Part shown: positions 13,311 through 27,962 of the stretch, one piece after another
How the letters are laid out: each line of letters starts with the position of its first letter
Numbering within the stretch: the stretch's first letter is position 1
NCBI GenBank assembly: GCA_013396915.1
Contig: VWZL01001300.1
Span: 298,493-362,492 of the forward strand
Direction: 5' to 3'
Origin: Stercorarius parasiticus
Lineage: Eukaryota > Chordata > Aves > Charadriiformes > Stercorariidae
DNA: 64,000 bases
The notes under the pieces: generated by a model
Told to the model about the DNA's origin: nothing
Databases searched by the model: none
Seen by the model: only the letters and a program-made list of their open reading frames with translations
Position numbers and translations under genes: made by a program

Positions 13311-16169
13311 AGGTTAGACAACTGGAACTCCAGAATAGCTTTTAAGCAAGTATCTATGGACAATATTTGGACAACTTTTCCTCCTGTGCTGTATCTTTGT
13401 CATGTAATGCTCATGGTCTTGCATACAAAATGACTGAGTCCAGATGTAAAATTTGCAGATAAAATCTTAACAAACACTAGACAAAATCCCAGGGGGGACA
13501 TGCCACAGGCCTCTGATGTATAGCAAGTTTAATCTTCCTGAATAATTGTTTTCTTTCCCATCCCACACTGCTGTATTTTTCTCTATCTTAATTTATTTTA
13601 ATAAAACATACGTTTGTTTGGAAACAGCATATATTATTGAGCTGCTCCTGGTTTAGAAAACAGAATCATTAACATGATATAGCACACAAGTGCATCTCTA
13701 GTTCATGTTATTTTCTGCTTTGTCAGTTTGACTCAGTCTGTTTTAAATTGCACAAGCTATTTTTAATGGCCTTTTTGCAATTCAAATCTGCATTCTGTAA
13801 GTATAACGTAAAAGATAACAGTTCATTTTCAGTCTTGCGCTCAAATCTGTTGAAGGAGGCTTTAGTAACTGTTGAATATTCTGTTATTTAAACTGCCTTT
13901 TTGATTGTATTAATTTTAAAACAAAATTTTCTTTAAAAAGTTAGATCTATGAGATGAAGAAAAAAGGTGAGGCTGGGTTTGCAGCCTGAAGGCAGGCTCC
14001 AAGAAGACCAGTGAGACGGATGTTTCATGACAGGAAATTTGAACTGGAGCTCCATGTGGAAACACTTATCCCAAGCCCGTTGTGTCAGAGTAATAACGGC
14101 ACCAAGCCTCCATGGCTGGAGCTCCAAGGTTAGACCCTGAAAACCCATCTTTGATAAGTCTCTTCTAGGTTTTTCCAACTCTTTTCTCCCTTGTCCACAT
14201 CACACACCGGAGAAGTACTCTACCTACGTTTTGGAAAAATTTGTTTTCACTTACATCTCTTGGATCTACCATAAAGTTGCATGCAAGTGGAAAGCACAAC
14301 GCAGAAGAAAATCAGCTCCCTCCTCACACCCATTTCTGTGTCTTTGGCTGGAGCCTTGGATCAAGTCACGAATCACAGAGCATTTTGTCCTAATTTAAAG
14401 TGATAACTGTAAAAGAAATTTGGAATGTATATAAAATTGCCTTGGGTAATAATGATTATCCTGACTCCACATAAGGCAGTGTTGGAATAATTACTACATG
14501 TTTGGTGCTGCAGGGCCAAAGAAGAGCTGGTGTTGGGGAACAAGTGCTGGACAAGGCTCGTAAAAGAGCTTGCAGGAAGGGGAGCTGCCACAGACACATC
14601 GGGCATGGTCTGACCCGCACGGCACGCTCTGACATGCCGTTCTCGCCCATTACGTTCCAGTCACAGTGATTACCTTCCATGGACTGTGGAAATCAGGGGT
14701 GCCTGTGTGTCACCACAAAGTCAGTACGCAGGTTAATCACTGGCCGTTGGGTTACTGATGGGCTTTTGTGGCAGACTCCAGCATTCTGATTTATGAGACT
14801 GTATCAATAAAGAGAATTACTGAATCTCATTAAGGCCGCACAGCTCAACATCTCTGTGGTCTGTATCAGTCCTGCTGAACTGGCAGAGATCACCAAGGTT
14901 GCAGAAAGCATGGGATAGTGTTCGGGAAGGATATTGATGTTGGTAAAACAGGCAGCAGGACAGTTTTGTGGAGCATTGGGCAGTGGGTTGGAGTTTGGGC
15001 ACCCATAGGGAATAGGTGCTCCCGAGCCACTTTCAGTCTTATCAGCAGACCAATTCACAAAGCTCAAAATCCCCCAGTCCATGGTTTCACCTCCTCCAGA
15101 GGAGGTTCAGACCTCCTCTGTTCCCTTTGAGCATTGCTTAGCTTCAATAAGAGATTTTAATATATGGGATCAAACCTATTACCATATAGTTTTCTATCAA
15201 AATGCCTTCACAGCTGTATATTCAAGAGGTGAAAAGGCAGAACAAGGTTTAATAATTATAGGACCGTGTTAAACTCATTCTGGGTTACTCTGATTTAGAA
15301 GATCATGTCGAAAAAATATATAATTGAAAAGTGCCCTAGTACAGCAGCAGGGCTCCTACATTCTCCGGATTCCCAAGGTACCTGTGGATGGAGAAAGCTT
15401 TTATGTCAAGACTCTCATTAGACATGCACAAGGCTTTATAAAAATAAAGTTTGCTTTTGAATTCTGAAGCCATAAAAATATAATTAGCAGAAAAAGAGGG
15501 TATAAGCAAACCTGCTTGGGCATTCATGTATTCAAACTGATGTGTGCACTGAGCGCCACATGAATCAACGGAGATGCCATGCCCAGCTTGAGCACTGTCA
15601 AGGACGCCCAGGCTTTATCTCACAGCTCACTTACATTACATCCATTTCACACGTCTGCCTTCGACCATCGCATCGCCATAATGGGCCATGGAAAGCGAGT
15701 CTGCCAGTAACGGCCCTTCTTTCAGCTTGAAGGGTCAGAGGAGGAACAGGTCCATCCCTGGCTTTAGGCAACCCTGGGGCCACACGCAGCAAGAAGCAAG
15801 CAGGGACAAAGGCCACCCTCTCCCTGTAGTCAGAGAGCCACCAGGCCACATTGTCCCCGCAGGGATGCGCGAGTGGCTTTACAGACCAGTCTCAGTTCAT
15901 ACATTTAAATGAGTCTCCACATTTCAGTGTTGACAGTTGGCGTATCTGAGGCATTATGAGAGTACCATTCTATGGAGTTTGACCTTAAAAAGTATGTATG
16001 TTAACAGCAGAGGAAGAGAACAGTTGCTGAAACTATTGATTTTTAATTAATCTTCATTCTTTAATTACGTGCCGTTCTAATTAAATCGTTGTGAAGTTGG
16101 AATGCTGGAGCATCCGTAGAGGTTAGTACCTTGTTCCTATGTGTCTTTCACCTTTAATATTTTATCCTT

Positions 16170-16254
16170 AAAGGTAAGTTGGACATCTTTAGAACACTTG
16201 TTCAACTTCCCAAAAGGTAAGTTGGCAATCTTAAGAACACTTGTTAAACTTCAG
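16170..16254. repeat. 43-bp tandem duplication, two copies
   Basis: Two adjacent copies share AAAGGTAAGTTGG, AGAACACTTGTT and AACTTC with a few mismatches, at a period of about 43 bases. Each copy carries AAGGTAAGT, a perfect 5' splice-site consensus on the plus strand (antisense to FGF13). Confidence 0.85.
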
Positions 16255-19200
16255 GATATAACCCCAAATTTTGGTGGGTGTATGCTGCAGGAAGATGCAG
16301 TGGATAATTACCGGACCAACCCCACTCCCAGCTCAGAAGTCTCTTTCTAGCATGTTGCAACAACGGCTACTGATCTCCTACCAGCAGCCTGAGAACGGAC
16401 AGAAAATCATGTATGTTCACTGACCCCCATGTAGATTTATTATTGACAGAGAAATAATGCCTGGGAGTATCTACTTAGATTGCCATGTTTTTGGGTGGGA
16501 ATGAAACAGCTTTTGTTATATGAGACAACACTAAACCATGAATAGATATTACCATAATCCAATTACAGTAACAACAGACATCATCACCCTTTTTTGCTTT
16601 ACTGTCTAGTTTAGAGTATAGTCAATCTTAACTAAAAGCACATATTCTTTACTGATCTCAGTTACAGAGCCGGCTCTGCCACCTCTGCTAACCTTTCAAG
16701 AATGGTTATGCTGTGGGTAAACATGAGATCTAGGCTATTTATTTCTACCACAAGTAAACACAGAACCAAATGATGTCAGGAAAGGAGACAGAACCCTTAC
16801 CAGGCAGAAGGAAATACTGAAAAAAGGGGGCATTTATGGCATTCTTTAGGTATGAAGTGAGCAACAACTTTAAGGAAAAGCAGCATCTTTTAGTATGAGT
16901 TAAAAACACTGTCTTTTCGTACAAGCCATGTTTGACTTCCTATCCATTATGGTTACAACAGCACTAATGTTATGCTACAAATGTATTAGAAAATGTAAAC
17001 TGGATCAAGTCATCACAGCAATACATTCTAAAAAAGGAGAAAAAATAAAAACACCGAAGGCCAAAATGTTACAGATTTAAGTAGAGAGGGTAAAGGAACT
17101 TTTTCCAAAAGCAAGGCTCCCAGAAGTTCACCATAGAATAGATTGTATTCTCCTCTCTTCTGAGCCTTGTACCTGGGTTCCTTCCACCATCCTGCTCTAC
17201 GCTTCGGCCCAGTCAGACACTGCTGTAAAGATGATGCGCTCTCACAATGCCAAAGAGGTAAGTTCTCAAGAGAGCTCTGCTCCACAGCGTGGGCTCCCCG
17301 CTTTAGCCCCCCAGGGATCTCGCTGGATGTTTCCTTTGGCAGCTTCCCCAGTTTTTGCTCTGAATTCCATGAACATACAAACCCCAAATTACACGAATCA
17401 AAATTCTACACGACTTGTGCCAACAGGCCACAAAACTACAAATGTGCTGCTTCTCTCAAAACCAGGATTTGGGTTTTCTGCAGAGATTTCTGAACCTTAA
17501 GGGTCATTTCTGTCCCTCTGGAATCTGCTCTCTGCCTTTCCAGCGCCAGTGTCCCAGCGCACTGCTGAGCGCTAACCACGGAGTTTTAAGTCCTCTGCTC
17601 TTCCCCTTCAGCAGCAGCCGTTCAATATCCCATTTCCTCTCCTTGGCTTTCCTGCTGAATAGGTAATTTTTCTCTAGTAACTTCTCATTTTTTTCCCCCG
17701 AGTCAGCTTGCTGCAGCATCTATCTGAGCGGTCATTTACTACAGAGTTCTTTACTCTTAGGCTTATTATCTTCCATTTATCTGCATTGAGCTGTGCTGCC
17801 CTATTACAGCCCAGGTACTCAAAATTAATCCTCCTCATGTATCAGATTAAATTGTTTCTCATTATCTGCTTGAATCCCAATTCAGTACCATTTGTAAAAC
17901 TAAAACCTACTTTTCCATATTATTAATCAAGACATTTTTTTTGGTGACAAAAAGCCATTGTGTCCCAATCTGAACGATCTAACAGTTCATGTAATATTTC
18001 TCCTGCTAGCCAAACTTGAATGTTTCCCTATTTTTGTCTTCTCTTCCTCCTGAATTCCTGCTCTGTAATCAGCCTTTTGAAACGTGAAATTAATGCATTT
18101 AATGCGTATTTCTCTAACCTGTACTGCCTCCTTATAGCTAAAGGTTCTCAGGGATCAATATTTTACATGATCAGATCAATCATAGCATGTGCAGCTGCTC
18201 TAGGAGCCCTGATGAAACAATTTCCTATTGCTTTTCTAAAATGGATTTACAAGGCAATTTCATCATTTGCTCTCTAGCTGTACCAGCCTTCCTCTAGCCT
18301 TATAGATACATGTTCATTTATGCCAATTTCTTGAACTTCATTTTGTTGCAGATTGGGGGGTATGGGGTTTCAAATCTAGGTAATTTTAAAATGAATTGTG
18401 AACCACCTTACAACCTCCCAACATTTGAATTCTATTTGATAACAAAGACAGTAATAACCCTTTAGTAAATATGCATGTTCCCCTGCTTTGATTAACTGCC
18501 TTTAATTACACCACTCCAATTAGTTACTCCTAATTCGCCACACCATTAAATCTGAAACACGTGGCCTTTTTCCCCGACCCTCCCCATCATCTCATCCGAC
18601 ATAACCCTGATTTAAACGCAATTTGGTTGCTTAGGAGATCTCTCTTGGGGCAAGAAGAGCAACCCAAAGGCTAAAGCCTTCTACACATGCCAGAGATGCA
18701 GAGGGAGGAGACTATCAAGACAGCAGGCTGGGAGGAGAGAAGAAACGCCTCTTCTGGGCAAACCTACAGGAGATTTAGAGGGCCACAGTGTTCTGATAAC
18801 ATTCCCTGTACATATGGTGGTCCGTAATCATAGAGAGTACAATTATGACCTTGGAGACAGGATAATTCTCAAATTATAAGATAGATAAGACCTAAGTTTG
18901 AGAAGCCATTAGGGAAATCCTGCTGACACCTCCTCTCTCTGACTCCAGAACTTACAGGAACATTTTCAGCACATTAGTTTTATACTCATGATTCCCATTC
19001 CCTCCACTGTATTTATCCCCTTTTAAAATGGAGGAGAAGGGAAGAGGAGAAATAAAAAATGACCCATACTTGAAATTTAATTTAAGAATGGCTTTGTTCC
19101 AGAAAAGAACGGCCTCGGTTTATTCAGTCCCTCAGTTATCAAAAAGCACTTCAGCCTCGCCTGAAGGGCAAGTCTGTGTCTCTCTCCCTCGATACCTCAG

Positions 19201-21965
19201 CATGGGAGGACTCACTAACACACCACCCCCCGAGCATTATCCTAGCACATCCCTTCTGCTGACAAGCCTCTGCAGTCAAATGCATGGGTTTGAAATCTGC
19301 TGACAACAATCTTCCAAATTTACGTTCACGAATTAGCTGGAAATAATTCCCTACTGGGACCCAAATGCTTTTGGAGTAAACTTCATTAGAAAACCCACCC
19401 CAAACCTAGACAACTCCTCCAGGGAGCTCTGCAGGGGCACTGCCAGAGCTGGCCTAAAGGCTGAACATCTTCCCTAGGGGTGGGGAAGCCACAGGTGTCC
19501 CCCCAGTGTCCCCTCCTGCTCCTGCTGGCGCACACCCTGTCCTTGCACGGATGCTCTGCAGCAAACGCAGTCAAGGAACTTCCCCTCTACAGGACTCCAC
19601 ACAAACCAATTTTCCCTTAACATACCATGCTCTTCTATGTATGCTTTAATGAAAATCTTCACGCTTTTCTTTAAATATACCAATACCCAGTCTGTCTAGA
19701 AAATACAGTTAAAACATGGATAAGACAAAGGAAATTTTACAGTAAGTGAAGATGACTGCATCAACCATTTTTCAGAGCAATTTTTGAGGAAAACAGACCA
19801 CCAAGAAGATGGTGCATCTTGAAGATGAGGTTGCTTTCAAAGAGATATATTTGAATCAAACGAAGCTCTGGGCTTAATACCCCAGTCTGGAAGCGATGTT
19901 GTGGCCTCCATTATTCAGACGATCTAACGTCACTTCTGCATTGAGTCATGGCAGCCCACTTGCAATTCAGAAAAACCTAATCCTCTCAGGCTTGAAAACC
20001 AAGTAGAAAACTTACTACTGTGCTCTGTGGGTGAGGTTATTTCAACGCTTCCTGCTGTAATACTCTTCTATGCAGAACACTGCTCAACTCATATACCATT
20101 CATGCACAGAAAGATCTTTTCTGCTTGCTGAATTCCTGCCTCCCATTGCCTAATAGGAGACATGAACATACAGCACTTATTGGAAACTATACGCTATTCA
20201 GCACTTTCTACACCTAGGCACAACACCTCTGCATTAATTGTCCCAATCAAGGGATTTTGCCATGAAGAACAATTTGACGTACCGTGCAGAATATCTCATC
20301 TGGTTTCTGCATTGACATTTCCCTTCACTCACTATGAGAAAGAAGAACATATTCCTGGCTCTCCCATTATTCAACACTAATAGATTTAATTATAGTATAG
20401 AGGTTACAGAAAAAATCTCAAGACTGTCCTAAGCCATTTCACATATTTGTTAATTATTAAGGAAGCACACAATCCAATTACACCTGACTTTTATTTGCGC
20501 TTAGTGCAAAGGGAACTAAAAGGTGATGTAACGTTCTTAAAGAATAATTAAGGTCACTGCAAGGCTCCTTCCAACCATCAAAATGCGTGAATGACCTAGT
20601 ACAAGTAAGAACCAAGTCTATTACTTTAATGAAATCACAGCCATAAGTGGAAATACACTGTCCTGGGACAACAGCAATTAATGTCACAGGGTAGCTTAAC
20701 CAGTCAACAAACACTGAATCTTTTAAAGCTGAAGCTATGCCGGTTGAGTCAGCAAGCACAACGGTCTCTTCTCTATGAAGAGGGTGTTTGCCTGTGTTTC
20801 TGCTTGTTGATCCTTTAACTTCTAGTCCATGAACCCATCAATCAAAGAGGAAATACTATCACTGCTAAACACAGGAATTACATTGATTTTTGGAGAGTAC
20901 TGTCTCTCATTTTCCTACACACTTTAATTTCCTATTCATTCCTTTGCTTATAGTTTGTACTTAGTAACTGTATTTTTCATTGATAGTCTTCTCTCTGCCA
21001 AACACTGTCAAGGTGAACACACTCTGTGAAGGTATGAGCAGGAGAGACTTTAGAGAAGATCTTTACTTCCATTTACTTACATGCAATATAACTTAAACTT
21101 ACTGATTGGATACGCATATGGAAACATAAAATTTGGCCATCCTTTACCTATGAGATGATTATTTGTTAGCAGTGAAAGAGACCAAGAGATTTCACTGAGT
21201 TTTCTTTTTTTTGTCTCCAGGGGAAAATTTTTGTTTTAGAGAAAAATGGGAATTTTTCTCCAGGGGAAAGTAGTTTTTATTCCAAGAAAAGATACATCTT
21301 TGCGTAGAGGGGAATAAAAAAAGTAGACCTTTGTACCAACTATTAACATAATAAATGGCTTTTAAAAATAACACAGATGGAGTTGTTCTATGCAGAAAGA
21401 GCATGAAAACCAGACTGACCAATTCAGCCTACGTTGAATGTAATGCATGCATTACACTTCACTTCCTTGCCCTGCCACCAAACGAATGGAACAGCATCAC
21501 AGGGTTACCCTGAGAGGACACGACAAGGGACTGAGACAGTCTGAGCTGTTAGCTTATTTGTTGAGATGGGCAGACAACCCATGGATTCCGATTCCTGAAT
21601 ATCTGAAGTTTTTCAATATGCAAAGCCCTGACTCACGCCCAAACTACGCCTTGCCCTAATATTCCAACAGTTTTCTCTATCATGTTGGAAAAACTCTCAC
21701 ATCTTCTACTAGTTCAAGCAGTCTTGTTGAAGAAGACAGATACCCTGAAGATATGTTGAAATATAAGTCTACAGAGCAATCTTTAAGAGAGAGGGAAAGG
21801 TTTAGAACAATTTTGCGAGGAGACCAGGATAATTTCCCAACTTGGCCTCCAGTCTTGTTATTACAGAAAATGGAGGATGAAACAGCTTATCATGAGGAAC
21901 CTCTATAAACCATGAAAGGAGAACTCTCCACATGGGAAGACTCCAGTAAACACTCCTGCAACTGC

Positions 21966-22012
21966 TCAGGAGGGAAAGAGTGAGGGACAGAGCAAGAGAG
22001 AGAGAAAAAAAC
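21966..22012 (+). repeat. GA-rich low-complexity run
   Basis: Purine-only or nearly purine-only stretch containing AGAGAGAGAGAAAAAAA. It is low-complexity sequence with no gene content. Confidence 0.75.
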
Positions 22013-25000
22013 ACTTTGAGAAAAAAAGTAGGAAGTATTTTCTTGGCTTAATTTAGACCCCCAATGGAAGTAATCAATTTATGCAATGCAAAGTTGATAA
22101 TGAAATGTGACCCATGCTACTACGTGGCACATTTGCACAGTCACAGCCCTTTTTTGGTGAACCATATTTCTTCTTTAATGAAAACCTGTGCTGAAAGCGC
22201 TTCCCTGCTAAGTCTTCAGGGTTCATGTTACAGACACTCTTAAAAGCTGCAGAAGACATAGTTCCAGCAAAGTCTCTGTTTTGTGCATATGGATTTCTTC
22301 TTGTTCCTCCCGCCTACCCTCTCATTTGTTTTTTAATAGACTGCTGAGAAGAAGGGCTATTAGGAGTAGCTGAAGCAGGCAGAGCCATTATCACTTGTTC
22401 TTTACAGGACCTTCATTGCAGCTAAGCTTAATGGAGTGGCAGAGGATTCCTAGAACATTTGGCAGCACCGCATATAAAATCAACCTTGAGTATTTAGCCT
22501 CTCAAGAAATTAGAAGAAAGCATTAGGAGCCAGGTTCTCAGCCAATACCCACTCCACTCCTGCAATCCCTCTGCTTCACAGCTTCAAGATCCATTGACTT
22601 CAAATGGGGCAATGCCAATTTGAACAAGTTATATTACACAAGGAATAACAAGTCTTGTTATTACAATGATGGAGAAATCAGGCATCAGCTCTCCCATGCT
22701 CTGCAACACTGTCGCCACTAGATTTTTAAAGACCATAAAGAAGTCCTAAACTATTTGTGAATTTGCTCAAACTACCAACTGCAAGAACCAATCTGGTTTG
22801 ATCCTTCCCCAGAGTCCCATCCTAAATCAAAGTAGTACAACTGAATCTTTTAACTAAAGTTTCCTTTCTACCCAACCTGCAGCAAGAGAAGTCTCCTGAG
22901 AAATCTGGTGTGCGAGTTTAGATTTACATGGTTTTCCTTATAAACCTTGACTTACGGGTTATAACAAAAACCACCATTCCTACAGATTTGTGTCCTTAAA
23001 AGTAAGTGTTCACCACAGACATTAACTCCAGGAGACTGAAAAGCTGACGGTATTTTACTGGGTGCTCCTTCCCCAAGCTCCTCCTGCCTCCCAGCCAGAA
23101 TCCTTTCCCTAGGACTAAACAGAAAGAAGATGGACTTCTTAGATCAACAATAGATTGAGCTCAGAGGGAAACAGAATCACTCATGAAACACAGGTTATAC
23201 AGAAAGATTGCTAGAAATAAAAGAAGGAATGAAAGTAGAGAGCTTGGCACCTGAAGAAGAAACAGCTCCTGTTAAGAGAGGAGAGCTAAATATAGAACTC
23301 CCCTGCAACACCAAGTTAAGTCACTGGTGCCTTTCAAAGGTATGGGATGAAATCTTTGGGGATGTATTACAGAACTCAGACATTAAGTTGACCCGAAGCC
23401 AACTACCGCTCTCACCACATCCATCCCAGGATGACTGAATTCCAATTTTACCCATAAATAAGAGTCTGGCCAAGCACTTACAAAGAAAAATGTCGGCAAG
23501 CATCCATCTCAACTTCATTCTGTTGGAAACAAGCTGACTTTAAAAGTTGGCAATAAAACTCCTAAAAAAAAAACCCCAAGCCCAAAACACACCACTAAAA
23601 AAAACATGGCAGGAGTGTAGGGTTTTTTTTTTTTCTTTTTTAAGATGTCCTTTTGAGACGCTAGTTTTTAAAAGGCACCTTTTCAATTTTGTTGAGGCAG
23701 TACAAATTCAGCTATAGGAGAGATTATATCAAGAACAAATTGTCATAGTACTACCCTGTGATTTTCCTCAGTTAATCTCTTGGATAAACAATTATGCACA
23801 TATTTTCATTTGCATGTGCAAATTAAAGAATCTGCCCATAAATACACTTGATCAGGTATAAATCGGCAGCATTCCACAGAAATCAATGTACTTCATTAAA
23901 TCTACATAAGTTGAGGATATGGGCAACTACTTGTGTGGTTGGAATCCATTGTTTAGATTATTAAATCATGTCATGCATATGAGGGTTCATACAGAGTGGG
24001 AACATGGAGTTAGAGAAGAAGCTGCTGTGCTTTGTGCCTCTGGCTGGTCGGTTCATGGGATCAGATCTCCGCAGGGTGAAGCAGAACAACCCAAGAAGAA
24101 CAGACTGTGTTTCTCTGGTAGTGCTGCCATAACAAAGATGATGTAACTCAAAACAAAGTCACAGATGAGTAACTAACGTGTTTTTCTTTGGAGATGTCTG
24201 TCCTCTCCTGCTCACTTTTCTCACTTTCAGGTTTCCATCCAGAAGGGGCTTCCAACTCCTCTCCAATGCAGTAGTCTGCTAACTCTGTTGGAGCTCAGCG
24301 ATCCCTCTCTTTTGCAATTTTGGATCTCACCTGCAGCCAACAAGTTCATCCAAAAGCACCCTGATCACCTGTCCATACCACCAGCTTCTTAGCCACTCTC
24401 CTAACAGACTTTTCTTCCTCATCATTGGACTCACTTTCTCCCATTTCAGTCTCTCCTCCTCGGTACCATGACACCGTACGGTTCAAAACCTGTCCTCTTC
24501 TTGCTGCTCTTTATACCCATTCTCCTATCATTGGTCAACCCATCTTTCATCTTGATGATTAGTCCACATTTATTTGCAACTTGCTTTCAAATTAAAATTA
24601 ATAAGAATGGGGAATAGAAATGTTTTTCAGCAAATGAAAAATACATTTATCTTCAAAAGTGTCTTCAGTGGACATGACCCATCAACTCATCAGAGTTCTT
24701 AGGATTCCCAATGGTACCAGCCTGCACAAGCTGAGCATCTGCTGCCATTACGTCCTGAAGACATTCTGTTGTATTTTAATTTGAAAGGAATATTATTTAC
24801 CGACAGAACAGGCATCCTTAGGAAAGCACGCACCTTAGCGTGCCAAAGAACAAGCAGCCAAGAGAAACCTCCGCAAGAGAAATGGCCATCCCTTAAAACA
24901 ACCTACTAAATTTTGGTTAGAAGGTCATCAGTCTTAAAGAGGAGGAGTCCATGTTAATTCAGGAACCTTTTTGTGATCTGCTTAGTCTTCCTCAAGGCTA

Positions 25001-27962
25001 ATCAGCATGCCTTGGAGGTAGCTGTCTCAGCAACCCAGCAGACAAATGATTTTAAATAACCTCCTTGTCTGTTATTCGGAAGGAAACTATCAAGGGGCAA
25101 AGGAATTTTTCAAGCAGAGCATCCATCTGAATTTTAGAGAATATAGAACTTCCACTTGAGTAGCAATTGCATATCATAAAGAATATGATCTTCAGCGCCA
25201 GCAGGAAACCTTGTTTTGGCTCAGAGCTTCCCTCAACTTTGAAATAACTAGCGCCGTATTTTTTTTTATATATCCAGAAATATATCATACTGACTGTACA
25301 TTTCACAACACGTATTATTAAATGCACTACATGAAATTCTTTTCAGTTAAAACAGTAATTTCCTAAACGTGCTCCTTTGTTATTAGTACAAAGAGCAGCA
25401 AAATTTCTCACCATTTTTACATTTATCTAATATAATATCCAAGTGATTTAAGAAACCCCTTCCTTGCATTTGGCAGCTCAAGTCCCATTCAAATTTTTGC
25501 TTACTACTGTTCTGATAGTGTATTTAATCTAAATTTATCATAAAAAGGCCAGCCGTGTGAATTCTACTGGGTTAATGCTGGTCATTAGAATGGCCATCAT
25601 TAGAAGGGAACATCCTATGTGAAGCTTAAATATTTTCTACTAAAAATATTTGAGAGGCACCAGCCACATTTGATGTCAGCTTTGCCACTTGTCTGAAATG
25701 AGAGAACGATTATACTCACCAGAGGGAAGAGCCAAAACTCACCTCTTCAACTACTGGCTCAAACAAGCGGGAGATGCAGAGGAAGAGAAACAGGAGCAGG
25801 CACCAATGTAGCAAAGGTGCGTGACTGAAATAAACTCTACATTTTTAACAACTCTCGCAATTCAGTGTCATCTTTGGCATCACCTGGTGCAGAAATTAAA
25901 AACTGTATGACTGCGCAGAGGAAAGGCAGGTTTAGAGAACAGACTGACAGTCACCACAAACTTGGTTCATGCTCTCAATGCCTTTTTCAAAAGGCAGAAA
26001 ACTTAGCACCGCATTCACTGCAGCCCCAGATTCTTGTCCTGCAGATGGTCTCCGTGGCAGACTCTGTTTCTGCAGCCCCAGCCGTCTTCAACATTGAAGT
26101 CAGTTAGTAAAGCTTCCAAACCAATATCGTCCATGAGAGCAGGAGATAGGAGTGACAACATCCCTATTCCCGAAGTCACCAGCTCACGGTTTACTGGCAT
26201 CAGAGCCCTCCATGCCCTCAGAAGTCTCCAGACCATTTATTGATGTATCTTCAAGGGATGCTAAAGTACCAGCTTGCTGCATGGAGTAAGTTCTGCTGAT
26301 TCAGGGATATAGATACTTTTTCACCTTCTAAAGGAAACATCTTAGTTTCATCCTCTAAGGATGTGAGGCTCTAGGTCAAGCTAAGCCTCTAACTTTCTCA
26401 TAAAGGTTGCAAGGAACACAGCTGAGGAATGAAATGTACCTTTTCTAGAAGATCCAAGGCAAGAAAGCCTGAGACAGGTGTATTTTAACAAGAAGGAAAA
26501 CCAGGCGTAAGGAGGAAGGTTAAGCTGTTATTTAGAAAATATTTTTTAAGAAACCCAAACCTCAATCAGAGCAATTAAGAGGAAGCAGGGTTGGGCCATT
26601 TCATTCGTCCTCTGTACCAGGCACCAGCAAAACAATGAAGATGCTTAGATATTTGTGTAACATTACACTCAGTCACCACTCTATACACCAAGGCTCTTCT
26701 GACTTCTCTATGCCAAGGGCCACAAAAAACCAAATTAAAATCTGGCTGAATGATGCTGGCACAAATTTGAGGAGTGGTCACTAAGTTTTTATTTTATTGT
26801 GAGAATTAAATTTGACCAGATAGTGAGAACTAACACAGCTGCACCAATAACCTCTCTAGAAGGGACTTTTATGTAATGTGGAAATGTCAAGTGTGAAAGA
26901 CAGTTGGTACCTAAAGATTTCTTGTGCAATAAATTGTATATCTTCTAATACAACATGCAAGAATTTAGTGCACTTGGAAACTGTGGCAGACAGCTTCAGA
27001 TCAGGAGTATCCAAGAGGCCTGAGAAAGGATTGCTCCTTGTTTCCAAAATGTACCATCATTTTCTTTACAGCGGGAGTTCAAGGAATACTGTGTCACTTC
27101 AAGAGGATGCGCAGCCAAGTGCTGGACACACCTCCGCAGGTCAGAACCTTGGCAGGTGTATGGCCCTTCTGACCCGTAGGGTTTAACCCACCTCTTCTGT
27201 AATCTCAGTCTTTCAGGAAAAAAAAAGATCTGCCTGTCTCAGTGTTTTCAAACACACGGTAGAAAGAAATAAACAAGCACGCTGGGATCAACACCCAGCA
27301 ATCTCCTGTTCCATCTTCCTGAACACCACTGCTGGATAGTGCACCTTTCTGTCCTGGAGGACAAGACCTGTCCTAAAAGAAGATATTTTGCACTGTCCTA
27401 CAAAAGCTGGGGGTTTTTTTAAGCATATAAGCAACATCAGAGAACTTGTACACAGCAGGAAAACTCTGTAGGTAGATTCCAGTGGGCAAAAAAATGAATA
27501 TAAAACAGACTGAGCACTGACTTTTTCCCAAACACTCGGATACTACTGAAAAAGCATTCAATAATTTTACGTAAGTGTTCTAGGAAAACTCTGGCCTTTT
27601 GCAATCTTTGGACCTCTGTTGGGCTTGCTGAGGTCTGGGTAAAGCTTCTTCAGTTTCTTTAGCTTTACAGGTCAGGACACTTAAAAAAGAATGAAAAATA
27701 GAGACAAAAATACTACCAGCAAAAGTTAACCGCTTATGCAATCATAAAAGAACACTAACCCACATTAGTGCATGGTGTGCTCACCACGTATTTGAAATAT
27801 AATGCACTGCTGTGCAAATTCTTCAACTTCGTTCTGAAAGCATCCACAGTGCCGACAGAGCAGTACCCAGAACAAGGAGAAGCATGAGAGAAAAACACTG
27901 AGTTGAGGGAGCACATGCAGACCAGGCTGAGTTTGAAGCAAGACTGAGCTCCTCTTCTTCTG

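Larger units (their letters stand above)
13311..27962. other. FGF13 intron, long repeat-poor stretch
   Basis: These 14.6 kb contain no CR1, LTR, RNA gene or exon that I recognise, a notably repeat-poor stretch compared with the rest of the window. I searched the minus strand by eye for FGF13 exons 2 to 5 and did not see them. Minor features are a 43-bp tandem duplication (16170-16254), a purine-rich run (about 21966-22012), a 19-base palindrome around 22644-22662, and a poly-T run near 23630. Confidence 0.5.

Noticed and set aside
20556..20580. CTCCTTCCAACC resembling a CR1 3' end
   Set aside because: The match is too short, with no flanking CR1 sequence or octamers.
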